A DNA stretch of 64,000 nt from Niallia circulans (GTDB lineage Bacteria > Bacillota > Bacilli > Bacillales > Cytobacillaceae), in the NCBI RefSeq assembly GCF_003726095.1, contig NZ_CP026031.1, forward strand, positions 930,001 through 994,000, in the 5' to 3' direction. Positions 16,384 to 25,651 of the stretch are shown in pieces. Every line of letters begins with the position of its first letter. Within the stretch, counting starts at the first letter, position 1. A program made the translations under genes and the position numbers. The notes under the pieces are model-generated. The model did no database searches. It was not told the origin of the DNA and saw only the letters and a list, made by a program, of their open reading frames with translations.

Positions 16384-17397
16384 ATGAATGAATCACTTAT
16401 TGTTCCAAGTATATATCAACCTAATTTGAACTTTATCGAAACCCAAATCGCTATAAATAAATTAAAACATCACTTTGAGAATCACTTTTCTAAAGAGTTA
16501 AATTTAACAAAGATTTCCGCCCCGATTATATTAAAGGCAGGAAGTGGTATTAATGATAATTTAAATGGAGTAGAGCGCATTGTTACTTTTAATGCAATGG
16601 ATGTGGAACATTCACAAATAGAAATAGTTCAATCATTGGCCAAGTGGAAGAGAATGGCCCTAGGACAGTATGGATTTAGTTATGGTGAAGGGTTATACAC
16701 TGATATGAATGCAATTAGGAGAGATGAGGTTTTAGACAATCTACACTCTATGTTTGTTGATCAATGGGACTGGGAGAAAGTTATCAGCTTCGATGAACGT
16801 CAGTTAGCGACTCTAAAATTAGAGGTCCAAAAAATTTATAGTGCTATAAAGTCTTCGGAAGATTTCTTATATACGTTATATCCTCGTATCGAACCCACAC
16901 TGCCAGAAAATATTCATTTTATTACGACACAAGATCTTGAGGATATATATCCATCTCTAACACCAAAACAGCGGGAAGATGAAATAGCCAAGGAGTTTGG
17001 GGCAGTTTTCATTATGAAGATTGGAGGGGAATTGTTATCTGGTATCAAGCATGATGGACGTTCGCCTGATTATGATGACTGGAATCTAAACGGAGATATT
17101 ATTTTATGGTATCCTCTGTTAGAAAAGTCTATCGAGATATCTTCTATGGGGATACGTGTGGATGAGAAGACACTTTTGCAACAATTAAAATGCTCAAAGA
17201 ATGAAAATCGGAAAGATCTAGAATATCACCAAGGCATACTAAATAAAAGACTTCCGTATACAATCGGTGGCGGGATAGGCCAATCGAGATTAATGATGTT
17301 TCTGTTAAAGAAAGCACATATTGGCGAAGTTCAAGTATCTGTTTGGAATGATGCTATTATTACTGCTTGTAAAGAAAGTAATATACCGCTTTTGTAA
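16384..17397 (+). CDS. asnA: aspartate--ammonia ligase (asparagine synthetase A)
   Basis: Makes asparagine from aspartate, ammonia and ATP. The 337-residue protein is of normal AsnA length and related in fold to class II aminoacyl-tRNA synthetases. Family segments seen: LTKISAPIILKAGSGINDNL, VERIVTFNA, QSLAKWKRMALGQYGF, GLYTDMNAIRRDE, KHDGRSPDYDDW and the C-terminal TIGGGIGQSR. ATG has a GGAGG site 10 nt upstream. It is a single gene closed by the terminator at 17599. Confidence 0.95.
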   Translation: MNESLIVPSIYQPNLNFIETQIAINKLKHHFENHFSKELNLTKISAPIILKAGSGINDNLNGVERIVTFNAMDVEHSQIEIVQSLAKWKRMALGQYGFSYGEGLYTDMNAIRRDEVLDNLHSMFVDQWDWEKVISFDERQLATLKLEVQKIYSAIKSSEDFLYTLYPRIEPTLPENIHFITTQDLEDIYPSLTPKQREDEIAKEFGAVFIMKIGGELLSGIKHDGRSPDYDDWNLNGDIILWYPLLEKSIEISSMGIRVDEKTLLQQLKCSKNENRKDLEYHQGILNKRLPYTIGGGIGQSRLMMFLLKKAHIGEVQVSVWNDAIITACKESNIPLL

Positions 17398-17598
17398 TTT
17401 TTTTAGGCAAGGGCAGAATATCAAGTTTACACAACCAGAGTTAGAGAATTTTGCTAAGCTGCGGATTAGATACTAAAATAATTGCAGGTGAATTATATAC
17501 TTGGAGAGATAAACTTAAAAGATTTATAATAGGCTGAAGGGAACGTAATGCTAAAGGTAGGGAACTATCCATATGATTGGAATAAAGTATTGAAAAAG

Positions 17599-17636
17599 AA
17601 AAAACATCCACTTAAAAATCAGAGTGGATGTTTTTT
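17599..17636. terminator. bidirectional terminator between asnA and the YndM-like gene
   Basis: AAAACATCCACT pairs with AGTGGATGTTTT; A-run on the left, T-run on the right. The convergent minus-strand gene ends at 17655. Confidence 0.85.
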
Positions 17637-17654
17637 GGGGATAAAAAAGTAATA

Positions 17655-18095
17655 CTAAGATTCATCATTATCTGTTTTTGAGTTTGGATGAAATTCTTCA
17701 GCCATTTCAGTTTGAAACTGCAGTTTTTCCTGTCGTGGATTGGATTTCGCTTCCTGTATAAAGTTTTGAATAAGGTACTTATGAAAGAAGTATTCGAAAA
17801 TTAAAACGCCTATAGAGGCAATTAACGACATCATAACCGTATTCCCTCTATATGTGAAATTTTCACTCATTAGCCATATAACAAAGAAAGCTAATCCGAA
17901 ATCCGAAATGGTAGCAACTAGATTATTGGTGCGCGGAAGAATAAGTAAATCGCCAATAATGTATGCTAAAACTCCTAATACAACCGTAATCATGAAGACA
18001 TTTGTAAATGGCAAATTAAATAGAATCATTAAAATTAACGATAATAGAACAAGTGTTGAAAGAAATTTTATCGCAAAAGCTTTAACATATTTCAT
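17655..18095 (-). CDS. YndM family (DUF2512) membrane protein
   Basis: 146-residue integral membrane protein with four predicted helices (LVLLSLILMILF, FMITVVLGVLAYIIGDLL, FGLAFFVIWLM, MMSLIASIGVLIFEYFF) and the YndM/DUF2512 signature GDLLILPRTNN. The C-terminal tail is polar and cytosolic. Function is unknown. ATG 18095 has AAAGGTGG 8 nt upstream; an earlier ATG at 18152 has no such site. Upstream, at 18176-18209, lies an inverted repeat (GTGCTTAAA and TTTAAGCAC). Confidence 0.85.
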   Translation of the reverse strand: MKYVKAFAIKFLSTLVLLSLILMILFNLPFTNVFMITVVLGVLAYIIGDLLILPRTNNLVATISDFGLAFFVIWLMSENFTYRGNTVMMSLIASIGVLIFEYFFHKYLIQNFIQEAKSNPRQEKLQFQTEMAEEFHPNSKTDNDES

Positions 18096-18510
18096 TATTA
18101 CACCACCTTTCTTCATTAAATTATTGTGGTTTTTAATTTGGTTTTTATACAATCGTTTTCTTCACTATAAAGGTTGTGCTTAAATAATTGGGTGCATTTG
18201 TTTAAGCACGGTAAACATTACCTAAGAATGATCAATCAATTTAGATACTATTTAAGACTTAATAGAAAATATGGAGAGGAATAAAAGCAATCCGATAAAA
18301 GAGAAAATACTTTAAAATATAGCTGGAAACGAAAAAAAGAAGCAATCTATTATCTTTACAAGAAAATGATAAAAGGATTATGATTACTTTGAATAAAATT
18401 ATGTCTAAATCGCTGGTGCTTAAACAGAGTTTGGGATTGATTTGTGCGAACAAAAATTAAGCGAAAAAGAGGTTATATCGATATCTTCTTCTGGAGGGAG
18501 GTGCGAGAAT

Positions 18511-18687
18511 ATGAATAAAACAGACATTGAATATAAAATTTTGGAATTAAAGAACGAATATTTACAGGTACAAGACAATCTAGAAAAATTGGAATATGTA
18601 AATGGAAATATACGCCCTTTAGAAAATAGACTTACTAAGATTGAAGAAGAACTGAAATCTCTTTATAATAGGCTAAAGACAATTTAG
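18511..18687 (+). CDS. small coiled-coil protein, SE1832-like family
   Basis: 58-residue charged helical protein (NKTDIEYKILELKNEYLQ..., ending ELKSLYNRLKTI) resembling the SE1832 family of small Firmicute proteins of unknown function. Heptad spacing of Leu/Ile suggests a two-helix coiled coil. ATG 18511 has GGAGGTG 7 nt upstream; the frame is open further 5' but lacks a start site there. Confidence 0.6.
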   Translation: MNKTDIEYKILELKNEYLQVQDNLEKLEYVNGNIRPLENRLTKIEEELKSLYNRLKTI

Positions 18688-18801
18688 AAGAATCTGCTAA
18701 ATCTATACAAATGGTGAATAGAATAAAGATATTTTTCATATGTTATGATTAAGACTCCAATGTTTAAAAAAACTTTTAAAATCGTTATACCATAAGGCTT
18801 A

Positions 18802-18957
18802 GACGTTTTTTGTATACCATCATATGCTTATGATGAATTAAAGGAAGAATATGAATGGGTAAAACAAACAATGCTTCGCTTACGCGGATACATACAAAAA
18901 AACACAGATATACTTGCGTTACTAGAGAGCTTTCATTATACAAAAATAAGATTTTAG
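18802..18957 (+). pseudogene. remnant of an unidentified protein
   Basis: A 51-codon open segment ending at TAG 18957 gives a natural-looking amphipathic sequence (YDELKEEYEWVKQTMLRL, then QKNTDILALLESF). It has no credible start codon and is preceded by a stop in frame. I do not recognise the family. A strong terminator 34 nt downstream suggests it was once the end of a real gene. Confidence 0.3.
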
Positions 18958-18990
18958 CTTGTTTCATATTAAAATTGAATACACCTTTAA

Positions 18991-19021
18991 AAAACCAGCT
19001 GCCAGAGACAGCTGGTTTTTT
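18991..19021 (+). terminator. strong terminator before the GntR locus
   Basis: AACCAGCTG pairs exactly with CAGCTGGTT around a 7-nt loop; TTTTTT follows. Confidence 0.85.
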
Positions 19022-19123
19022 GTTATGGAGGGACACTACAAGAGAAGGAAAATATTTTACCAAAAAAATTTTATTTATTTTTTTGATTCCGCTTGCAATT
19101 ATTAGATAATTATAATAAGATTT

Positions 19124-19165
19124 ACTTAACTTAATATATTAACATATTAACCTATTAAGTTAAGT
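19124..19165 (+). promoter_or_regulatory. likely GntR operator of the PTS operon
   Basis: A 42-bp inverted repeat with exact 13-bp arms (ACTTAACTTAATA, TATTAAGTTAAGT) lies directly after a TATAAT hexamer (19111-19116) and about 33 nt before the gntR start. Position and symmetry suggest autoregulation of the whole operon by the GntR protein. Confidence 0.7.
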
Positions 19166-19198
19166 CATACATATTTTAATTGGATCGGGGGGATTAGG

Positions 19199-19897
19199 AT
19201 GCCTAAGTACCTAAAAATAAAAAATAGTTTGCTGGAAAGATTGACAAATGGTGAATTTCAACCTGGTGATAAGTTTTATAGTGAGTCGGAGCTTAAAAAA
19301 GAGTTTAATGTAAGCAGTATCACTGTAATTAAAGCAATTACAGAGTTAGTGAATGATGGGTATTTGGTACGTTACCAGGGAAAAGGCACTTTCGTATCGA
19401 AGGCAAGACGGGGGAAAATTGTTAAATTTACGGAAAAAGAAAATATTCAGTATGATGAAGAGGATGTAAAAGTAATAGAAGTGGAATTAATGAAAGACCC
19501 ACGGATCGCAAAAGAATTACGGATTGCAGAGGATAAGCTTTTTTATTCCGTAAAACGGATTCGGTATAGTGATGGGTGTGCTTTTATATTGCAAAATACC
19601 TTTATTTTACCCGAATTCATCGGGAATGAAGAGATCGAAAATCTGGAAAACTTTAAATCAATTTATGAAATGATAAAAAATAAATTTGGCATCAATCTAT
19701 TTCAGGCAGAATTTACGGAAACAACCGAAATAATCTTTCCAGCTCCACATGAAATTTGCGCAGAAATAGATCTTAAAGAAGCTGCTCCTGTTGTTTTTAC
19801 AAAAAGGCATACGTATCTTGCAAATGGTAGAGTGGTGGAGTATATCGAGAGTTACAAACGTTGGGACTATTTTAATATAAGAATTGATTCCGTTTAG
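19199..19897 (+). CDS. GntR family regulator with UTRA domain
   Basis: 232-residue HutC-subfamily regulator. The N-terminal winged helix (ESELKKEFNVSSITVIKAI, GKGTFVSK) binds DNA; the UTRA domain (residues about 85-228) binds a sugar phosphate or similar effector. GGGGGG lies 7 nt before ATG. It is the first gene of an operon with a mannose-family PTS, GH88 and GH35 genes, 17 nt before the IIA gene, so it most likely senses a PTS-imported disaccharide product. A 13-bp-arm inverted repeat upstream is the candidate operator. Confidence 0.9.
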   Translation: MPKYLKIKNSLLERLTNGEFQPGDKFYSESELKKEFNVSSITVIKAITELVNDGYLVRYQGKGTFVSKARRGKIVKFTEKENIQYDEEDVKVIEVELMKDPRIAKELRIAEDKLFYSVKRIRYSDGCAFILQNTFILPEFIGNEEIENLENFKSIYEMIKNKFGINLFQAEFTETTEIIFPAPHEICAEIDLKEAAPVVFTKRHTYLANGRVVEYIESYKRWDYFNIRIDSV

Positions 19898-19914
19898 TAT
19901 AGGGAGCTGAAAAA

Positions 19915-20328
19915 ATGAAAAATATTGTTATACTTTCTCATCAAGGCGTTGCATCAGGGTTGAAAAGATCTGCACAAATGATAGTAGGAGAATTCAACCC
20001 TCTCATAACAATTGAATTAACAGAAATGGGTGTAGAAACTTTTACGAATGAAGTACAGCAGTTTCTGCAAAATGAGGTCATAGATAAACAAAAGGAATAT
20101 TTAGCCTTTGTTGATTTAAAGGGGGGCACCCCCTATAACCAAATTGTAAAGGAAACATTGAGATTAAACCTTGCTGATAAGGTGAGAATTATCTCAGGTG
20201 TTAATTTACCATTAATTTTAGAAGCGTTTTATTTCGAAGAGGATGATCTGACCATTTTAGAGAAAAAAGGAAAAAGAGCAATTGAATTTTGTCAGTTGGA
20301 AATGAATGTATCTAATTTAGATGAATAG
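19915..20328 (+). CDS. PTS EIIA component, mannose family
   Basis: 137-residue cytosolic phosphocarrier of the mannose/sorbose/N-acetylgalactosamine PTS family. The phosphorylated His is His9 in VILSHQGVASGL; DLKGGTPYN is the second conserved block. It accepts phosphate from HPr and passes it to EIIB (21928). Second gene of the operon. Confidence 0.9.
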   Translation: MKNIVILSHQGVASGLKRSAQMIVGEFNPLITIELTEMGVETFTNEVQQFLQNEVIDKQKEYLAFVDLKGGTPYNQIVKETLRLNLADKVRIISGVNLPLILEAFYFEEDDLTILEKKGKRAIEFCQLEMNVSNLDE

Positions 20329-20339
20329 GGGAATGGTAT

Positions 20340-21122
20340 ATGGCTGGTATTGAATGGTGGCAAATAATTTTATTAACCCTTTATGCTGCATTTGCAATTT
20401 ATGATGGAAATAACACGACGTTTGGATTTGTTAAACCTACGATGGCAGGATTTTTTGCAGGATTAATCTTAGGTGATATCCAAACCGGGCTAATTGTTGG
20501 TGGTACATTAAACCTTCTTGTTCTTGGTGTTGGAAATTTTGGCGGAGCATCGATTCCAGATTATATGACAGGTGCGCTTCTTGGTACAACATTTGCAGTA
20601 TTGAGTGGGGAAGGTGCAGAGTTTGGGGCAACATTAGCAGTACCAATCGGTTTGTTAATGGTTCAATTAGATGTATTAGCCCGTTTTACGAATACTTTTT
20701 TTCAACATCGTGCAGAAAAGTTAGTCAAGGAAGGGAAAACAAAGAAGGCAACGTATATGAATATTTGGGGAATAGTACCAACTTCTCTTTCGCGAATGAT
20801 CCCTGTTTTTTTAGCACTTGTACTAGGATCTCATTTTGTTCAAGATGTTGTGGATTGGATTCCTACATGGTTAATGAAAGGATTATCAGTTTCGGGTGGC
20901 ATTTTACCAGCATTAGGTATAGCAATTTTATTACGTTATTTACCGATTAAACCAAACTTTGCATTTCTGTTAATTGGTTTCTTCTTAGCAGCCTATCTAA
21001 AAGTACCGGTACTTGGAGTAGCGATTGTTGGGGTAGCACTTGCGCTTATTTACTTACAATTTTTTGCGAAAGCAGAGAAAGAAGAACAAGTTACACCAGT
21101 AGGAGGAATGGGTGATGAGTAA
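20340..21122 (+). CDS. PTS EIIC component, mannose family
   Basis: 260-residue membrane permease subunit (ManY/AgaW type) with about eight hydrophobic segments and the family motif GGTLNLLVLGVGNFGGASIPD. With EIID it forms the sugar channel. It starts 12 nt after the IIA gene and overlaps the IID gene by 11 nt, a coupling typical for this pair. Confidence 0.92.
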   Translation: MAGIEWWQIILLTLYAAFAIYDGNNTTFGFVKPTMAGFFAGLILGDIQTGLIVGGTLNLLVLGVGNFGGASIPDYMTGALLGTTFAVLSGEGAEFGATLAVPIGLLMVQLDVLARFTNTFFQHRAEKLVKEGKTKKATYMNIWGIVPTSLSRMIPVFLALVLGSHFVQDVVDWIPTWLMKGLSVSGGILPALGIAILLRYLPIKPNFAFLLIGFFLAAYLKVPVLGVAIVGVALALIYLQFFAKAEKEEQVTPVGGMGDE

Positions 21123-21912
21123 TAATCAAAAAGAATTAAACAGTGTCTTTTGGAGATGGTATTTCCTAGGGCAGGCCGGCTGGAATTATGAAAAGATGCA
21201 AGGTTTAGGTTATTATTATAGCATTTATCCATTATTGGAATCGGTTTATGGGAAGCAAGAGAATAAAGAAGAATTGAAAGAAGCATCATTGAATCAGCTC
21301 CAGTTCTTCAATACCAATAATACTATGGCTCCGATGATATTAGGGGTAAATACAGCTATTGAAAGTGAAGAAGGAATTAAGGCCAAAGAAGTAGTAACAT
21401 CTATTAAAACAGGCTTAATGGGACCACTTGCTGGTATTGGAGACACCCTGTTTTTTATGATTCCAACCACTATAATAGGTTCAATTGCTTCTTATCTTGC
21501 TCTTAAGGGGAATCCAGCAGGATTAATATTGTGGATAGTTTTCGGAATAGTTCGACTAATATGTATGCGTTTGTTTGTAAAGGCTGGACATAGAGAGGGC
21601 ACGAAACTTATCAGTGAAATAGGAAATCGCTTGAAAAAAGTAACAAGTGCAGCCAATATTCTTGGAATAACAGTGGTTGGTGCGCTCATTCCAAGTGTTG
21701 TGAAAGCAACCTTTGGCTATCAATTTACACAAGGTGAGGTCAAATTAAACTTACAGGACATTGCTGATCAAATAATGCCAGGGCTTGCTCCTGCATTAAT
21801 TGTCTTACTAACTTACTGGGTTTTAGGTCGTAAGAAGATGAATTCAACAAAGGTTATTTTTATGTTAATTGCTTTTGGTATTATTGCTTATAATTTAAAA
21901 ATTTTCGCTTAA
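21112..21912 (+). CDS. PTS EIID component, mannose family
   Basis: 266-residue ManZ/AgaE-type subunit. The family pattern is clear: WNYEKMQGLGYYYSIYP, then TGLMGPLAGIGDTLFF, and hydrophobic C-terminal segments. It overlaps the EIIC gene by 11 nt; the ATG sits inside GGTGATGAGTAA at the end of that gene. Confidence 0.92.
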   Translation: MMSNNQKELNSVFWRWYFLGQAGWNYEKMQGLGYYYSIYPLLESVYGKQENKEELKEASLNQLQFFNTNNTMAPMILGVNTAIESEEGIKAKEVVTSIKTGLMGPLAGIGDTLFFMIPTTIIGSIASYLALKGNPAGLILWIVFGIVRLICMRLFVKAGHREGTKLISEIGNRLKKVTSAANILGITVVGALIPSVVKATFGYQFTQGEVKLNLQDIADQIMPGLAPALIVLLTYWVLGRKKMNSTKVIFMLIAFGIIAYNLKIFA

Positions 21913-21927
21913 AAAGGAGTGTGCAGG

Positions 21928-22404
21928 ATGGAAGGAATCGTTCATATCCGTGTAGATGATCGTTTAATTCATGGTCAAGTGGCTACACGATGGGCAACAG
22001 GTTTAAAAGTTAATCGGATTATGGTTATTGATGATAAAGTGGCAGCGAATGAATTGGAGAAATCGGTGTTAAGAATGGCAGCTCCTTCCGGTGTAAATAC
22101 ATCGATTTTAGATGTTGAAAAGGCTGTAAATAATATTAAAAATGGAAATTATCAAGGACAGCGTGTTCTCGTTGTAATCAAAACTCCTGAAGTGGCAGTT
22201 CAGCTATTGAAGGCAGGATTAAATGTGAAACAAGTGAATATTGGAAATCTCTCGAATCGACCGAATACGTTACAAATTAAGAAATCTGTTAGTTTGTCAG
22301 AATCAGAGAGAAAAGCAGTAGACTTCCTAATCGAAAAGGGTGTTGAGGTGACAGCCCAAATGGTGCCTGATGATCCAGCAGCCAATATTATTTCCTACCT
22401 ATGA
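21928..22404 (+). CDS. PTS EIIB component, mannose family
   Basis: 158-residue cytosolic phosphotransfer subunit; the phosphorylated His is in RVDDRLIHGQVATRW near residue 15. It phosphorylates the incoming sugar. AAAGGAG lies 9 nt before ATG 21928; the GTG at 21919 is too close to that site. It is placed after IIC/IID, an order also known for GadVWEF/Aga-type systems. Confidence 0.92.
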   Translation: MEGIVHIRVDDRLIHGQVATRWATGLKVNRIMVIDDKVAANELEKSVLRMAAPSGVNTSILDVEKAVNNIKNGNYQGQRVLVVIKTPEVAVQLLKAGLNVKQVNIGNLSNRPNTLQIKKSVSLSESERKAVDFLIEKGVEVTAQMVPDDPAANIISYL

Positions 22405-22413
22405 GGTGAATAA

Positions 22414-23580
22414 ATGGCAGAGTTACAAAGTATCAAAGAGAAGTTATTAGAATCAGGCAACCTATTAACAAATGATGATATCGAGAAAGAGCTTGATTGG
22501 ATTTGCGCAAAGCTAAAGTCGAATCTAGCACGATATCAGAATAAATTTCCCTCTGCAGAAGCGACAAATGGAAAATATCGTTTGAAAGACAATGATGACT
22601 GGACAAACGGCTTCTGGACAGGGATGCTGTGGATCGCCTATGAATATACTCAGGATGCAGCCTTTAAAAATGCTGCACTTGAACAAATAAAAAGCTTTAA
22701 AATTCGCTTAAAAGAGAATATTGTGTTAGATCATCACGATCTCGGCTTTTTATATAGTTTATCAGTAGGTGCTGGTTATCGTGTTACTAGTACGGAAGAT
22801 TTTATTCCACTGTTAAAAGGAGCAGCAGATAAATTATTAGAGAGATACCAGCCTAAGGGCAAGTTTTTGCAAGCATGGGGTGCATTAAACAATGAAAAAG
22901 AATATCGCCTTATTATTGATTCCTTAATAAATTTGCCCTTATTATTCGATGTCTGGCGGTTATCAGGGGAAGAGAAATATTATCAAAAAGCAGTGAACCA
23001 TTATCACCAAGTGTGCAACCACATCTTTAGAGAAGATTATTCAACATACCATACGTACTATTTTAATCATGAAAATGGGGAACCTCTATCTGGAGCAACG
23101 CACCAAGGTTATCGTGATGATTCATGCTGGGCAAGAGGGCAAGCTTGGGCTGTTTTAGGATTGCCGCTTAACAGCTTATACAATCCATCACTGCGAAATG
23201 AATTCGTCTATGAAAAAACGGTTGATTATTTTTTGGCAAACCTTCCTGATGATATAGTACCTTACTGGGATTTTGCCTTTACGAAGGAAGATGGTCAAGT
23301 ACGCGATAGTTCGTCATTGGCTATAGCGGCCTGTGGTCTTTTATCTGCGAAGAAAGTCAGTCTTTATCCGGATGCAGACAAATTAGCTGCTGGAATGGTG
23401 AAAGTGCTACGAGATTCGTATACTTCTCAAAATGTGGAAGGGAATGAAGGTTTACTATTACATGGTGTTTATGCATATCAAGAGGGTAAAGGCGTAGACG
23501 AACCTAATCTATGGGGAGATTACTTCTATATGGAGGCATTATTTCGTCTATTAAGACCTACCTGGGAAACATATTGGTAA
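22414..23580 (+). CDS. GH88 unsaturated glucuronyl hydrolase
   Basis: 388-residue intracellular hydrolase of the UGL family; it hydrates the 4,5-double bond of unsaturated uronic acids left by polysaccharide lyases and so releases the neighbouring sugar. Seen: DDWTNGFWTGMLW and DHHDLGFLYSL, carrying the two aspartates known to be essential in the Bacillus sp. GL1 enzyme; RDDSCWARGQAWA and WDFAF are also typical. No signal peptide is present. GAGGTG lies 6 nt before ATG, 9 nt after the IIB stop. It fits intracellular processing of PTS-imported products of the PL8 lyase at 25652. Confidence 0.93.
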   Translation: MAELQSIKEKLLESGNLLTNDDIEKELDWICAKLKSNLARYQNKFPSAEATNGKYRLKDNDDWTNGFWTGMLWIAYEYTQDAAFKNAALEQIKSFKIRLKENIVLDHHDLGFLYSLSVGAGYRVTSTEDFIPLLKGAADKLLERYQPKGKFLQAWGALNNEKEYRLIIDSLINLPLLFDVWRLSGEEKYYQKAVNHYHQVCNHIFREDYSTYHTYYFNHENGEPLSGATHQGYRDDSCWARGQAWAVLGLPLNSLYNPSLRNEFVYEKTVDYFLANLPDDIVPYWDFAFTKEDGQVRDSSSLAIAACGLLSAKKVSLYPDADKLAAGMVKVLRDSYTSQNVEGNEGLLLHGVYAYQEGKGVDEPNLWGDYFYMEALFRLLRPTWETYW

Positions 23581-23623
23581 TAAAATGTTTAACGATGTTC
23601 ATGAAATAAGATGGGAGGATAAG

Positions 23624-25306
23624 ATGACAAGCTTTCAAATTGGTAAAGAGTTCTTGTTAAATGGAGAGGAATTTAAAATTATTTCAGGTGCAGTTCATTA
23701 TTTTAGGATTGTGCCTGAGTATTGGGAGCACAGCCTCTTTAATTTGAAAGCACTCGGCTGCAATACGGTAGAGACTTATATTCCTTGGAATTTACATGAA
23801 CCACAAGAAGGAATATACAACTTTGACGGGATTGCAGATGTTAAAGAATTTATAAAGACAGCTGAAAGGCTTGGATTATATGTCATAGTAAGACCTTCTC
23901 CTTATATTTGTGCTGAATGGGAATTTGGAGGTTTACCAGCATGGCTTTTAAAAGATCGGACAATGCGAATCCGCAGTCGTTCATCCAATTTTTTATCAAA
24001 AGTAGATACTTATTATCAATCACTATTTGATGTGATTAGACCACTTCAAGTTACAAAGGGTGGTCCTGTTATTATGATGCAAGTGGAAAATGAGTATGGA
24101 TCCTTTGGAAATGATAAAGAGTATGTGAAAAGAATAAAAGATTTAATGGTTAAGCATGGGGCAGAAGTACCACTATTTACTTCTGATGGCACATGGCATG
24201 AGGCTTTAAAAGCGGGAAGTCTTTTGGAGGATGATATTCTACCTACAGGAAACTTTGGATCCAAGTCAAGTCATAATCTCAAAGAGTTAGCTGCTTTCCA
24301 TCAGGAAAATAATAAAGCATGGCCGTTAATGTGTATGGAATTTTGGGATGGCTGGTTTAATCGCTGGGGAAACGAAATTATCAGACGGGACCCAGATGAG
24401 CTAGCTGGTGAAGTGGAGGAACTACTGCAACTTGGAAGCATCAATTTTTACATGTTTCATGGTGGAACGAACTTTGGTTTTATGAATGGTTGTTCAAGCC
24501 GTAACGGCATTGACCTTCCGCAAATCACCTCCTATGATTACGATGCCCTTCTAACGGAGTGGGGAGAACCAACAGAAAAATATTTTGCTGTCCAAAAGGC
24601 CATAAAAAAAGTAGTTGAAAACTGCTGGCAAGATCAACCGCGAGATTTAGTCAGAAAAGATTTAGGGAGCGTCAAACTAAACCGAAAAGTCTCTTTATTT
24701 AGTACGCTTCCGACTTTAAGCCAAAAGATAACTCATTCACATACACTAACAATGGAAGAATTAGATCAGAATTATGGCTATATTCTCTATCAAACAAAAA
24801 TAGACAATAGAGAGCAAATCGACAACTGTCAAGTCGTTGAGGCAAACGATCGAGTACAAATTTTTGCGGATGAACAATGGATTCACACTGAATATCAGGA
24901 AACACTCGGCAGTTCTTTTGTTTTACCAAAAGAAACAAAGGAATTGAGTATTTTAGTGGAAAATGTTGGACGGGTAAATTATGGAGGAAGATTACTCTCG
25001 CCAACCCAACGAAAAGGAATTCGTTCTGGAGTGATGATTGACATTCATTTTCATCATTATTTTGATCATTATCCATTAACATTAGATGACTTAAGCAAGG
25101 TAGACTTTTCTCGCAGCTGGGAGAAAAATCAACCAGGTTTTTATGAATATGTGTTTGAATTAGAAGAATGTGTGGATACATTTCTAGACTGTTCGGGTTT
25201 CGGGAAAGGGATGGCAGAATTAAATGGTTTTCATTTAGGGCGTTTTTGGAATGTAGGCCCAACCGGTTCATTGTATATACCGGCTCCTTTGTTAAAAAAG
25301 GAATGA
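23624..25306 (+). CDS. GH35 beta-galactosidase, C-terminus in -1 frame
   Basis: Retaining beta-galactosidase (GH35). The TIM barrel carries the acid/base Glu in MQVENEYGSFG and the nucleophile Glu in CMEFWDGWFNRWG; jelly-roll domains follow. No signal peptide is present, so it acts inside the cell, probably on a galactoside imported by the upstream PTS (compare the BgaC-GadVWEF cluster of pneumococcus). ATG 23624 has GGGAGG 7 nt upstream. The frame stops at 25306 after LLKKE. In the -1 frame the normal ending GMNRLIIFETEG and 15 more residues continue to 25386. The junction is TTA AAA AAG, a slippery heptamer. Confidence 0.9.
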   Translation: MTSFQIGKEFLLNGEEFKIISGAVHYFRIVPEYWEHSLFNLKALGCNTVETYIPWNLHEPQEGIYNFDGIADVKEFIKTAERLGLYVIVRPSPYICAEWEFGGLPAWLLKDRTMRIRSRSSNFLSKVDTYYQSLFDVIRPLQVTKGGPVIMMQVENEYGSFGNDKEYVKRIKDLMVKHGAEVPLFTSDGTWHEALKAGSLLEDDILPTGNFGSKSSHNLKELAAFHQENNKAWPLMCMEFWDGWFNRWGNEIIRRDPDELAGEVEELLQLGSINFYMFHGGTNFGFMNGCSSRNGIDLPQITSYDYDALLTEWGEPTEKYFAVQKAIKKVVENCWQDQPRDLVRKDLGSVKLNRKVSLFSTLPTLSQKITHSHTLTMEELDQNYGYILYQTKIDNREQIDNCQVVEANDRVQIFADEQWIHTEYQETLGSSFVLPKETKELSILVENVGRVNYGGRLLSPTQRKGIRSGVMIDIHFHHYFDHYPLTLDDLSKVDFSRSWEKNQPGFYEYVFELEECVDTFLDCSGFGKGMAELNGFHLGRFWNVGPTGSLYIPAPLLKKE

Positions 25307-25410
25307 ACCGTTTAATTATATTTGAAACAGAAGGTATCTACTCAGAAGAAATCCATTTTGCTAATAAACCAATATATATAAAATAATTTCAGATTACCAT
25401 ATACTTTATC

Positions 25411-25463
25411 TCCCCTGATTAGACAGATAGAAAATAATAATGTCAAGATCAGGGGACTTTTTT
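25411..25463 (+). terminator. terminator of the gntR-PTS-GH operon
   Basis: TCCCCTGAT pairs exactly with ATCAGGGGA across a 28-nt loop; TTTTTT follows. The lyase gene downstream must use its own promoter. Confidence 0.75.
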
Positions 25464-25515
25464 GAACAAATTCCTTATAGAACTTGTTTTGCTCTAATGA
25501 CAATTCAAAGATTAC

Positions 25516-25534
25516 TTAACTGTCGACCAGTTAA
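25516..25534 (+). promoter_or_regulatory. palindrome upstream of the PL8 lyase gene
   Basis: TTAACTG and CAGTTAA are exact complements around TCGAC, about 120 nt before the lyase start. It shares the CTTAAC core with the operator at 19124, so the same GntR protein may bind both; this is an inference. A TATAAT-like hexamer lies near 25608. Confidence 0.45.
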
Positions 25535-25651
25535 TGTCGAGCTTAATAATACCTAGTTTAACTCTCATGACTTTATCTAATAAAAATACGATTCTAACTA
25601 AAAGCTATAATCCACGTTTTGATTACAAAACTGTATATGGAGGATGGGAAA

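Noticed and set aside
18176-18209. Terminator or operator upstream of the YndM-like gene
   Set aside because: The 9-bp inverted repeat has no T-run and no clear relation to promoter elements; too little to call.
24699-25271. 190-codon minus-strand ORF inside the GH35 gene
   Set aside because: It is a shadow of a clear GH35 domain and has no start signal.
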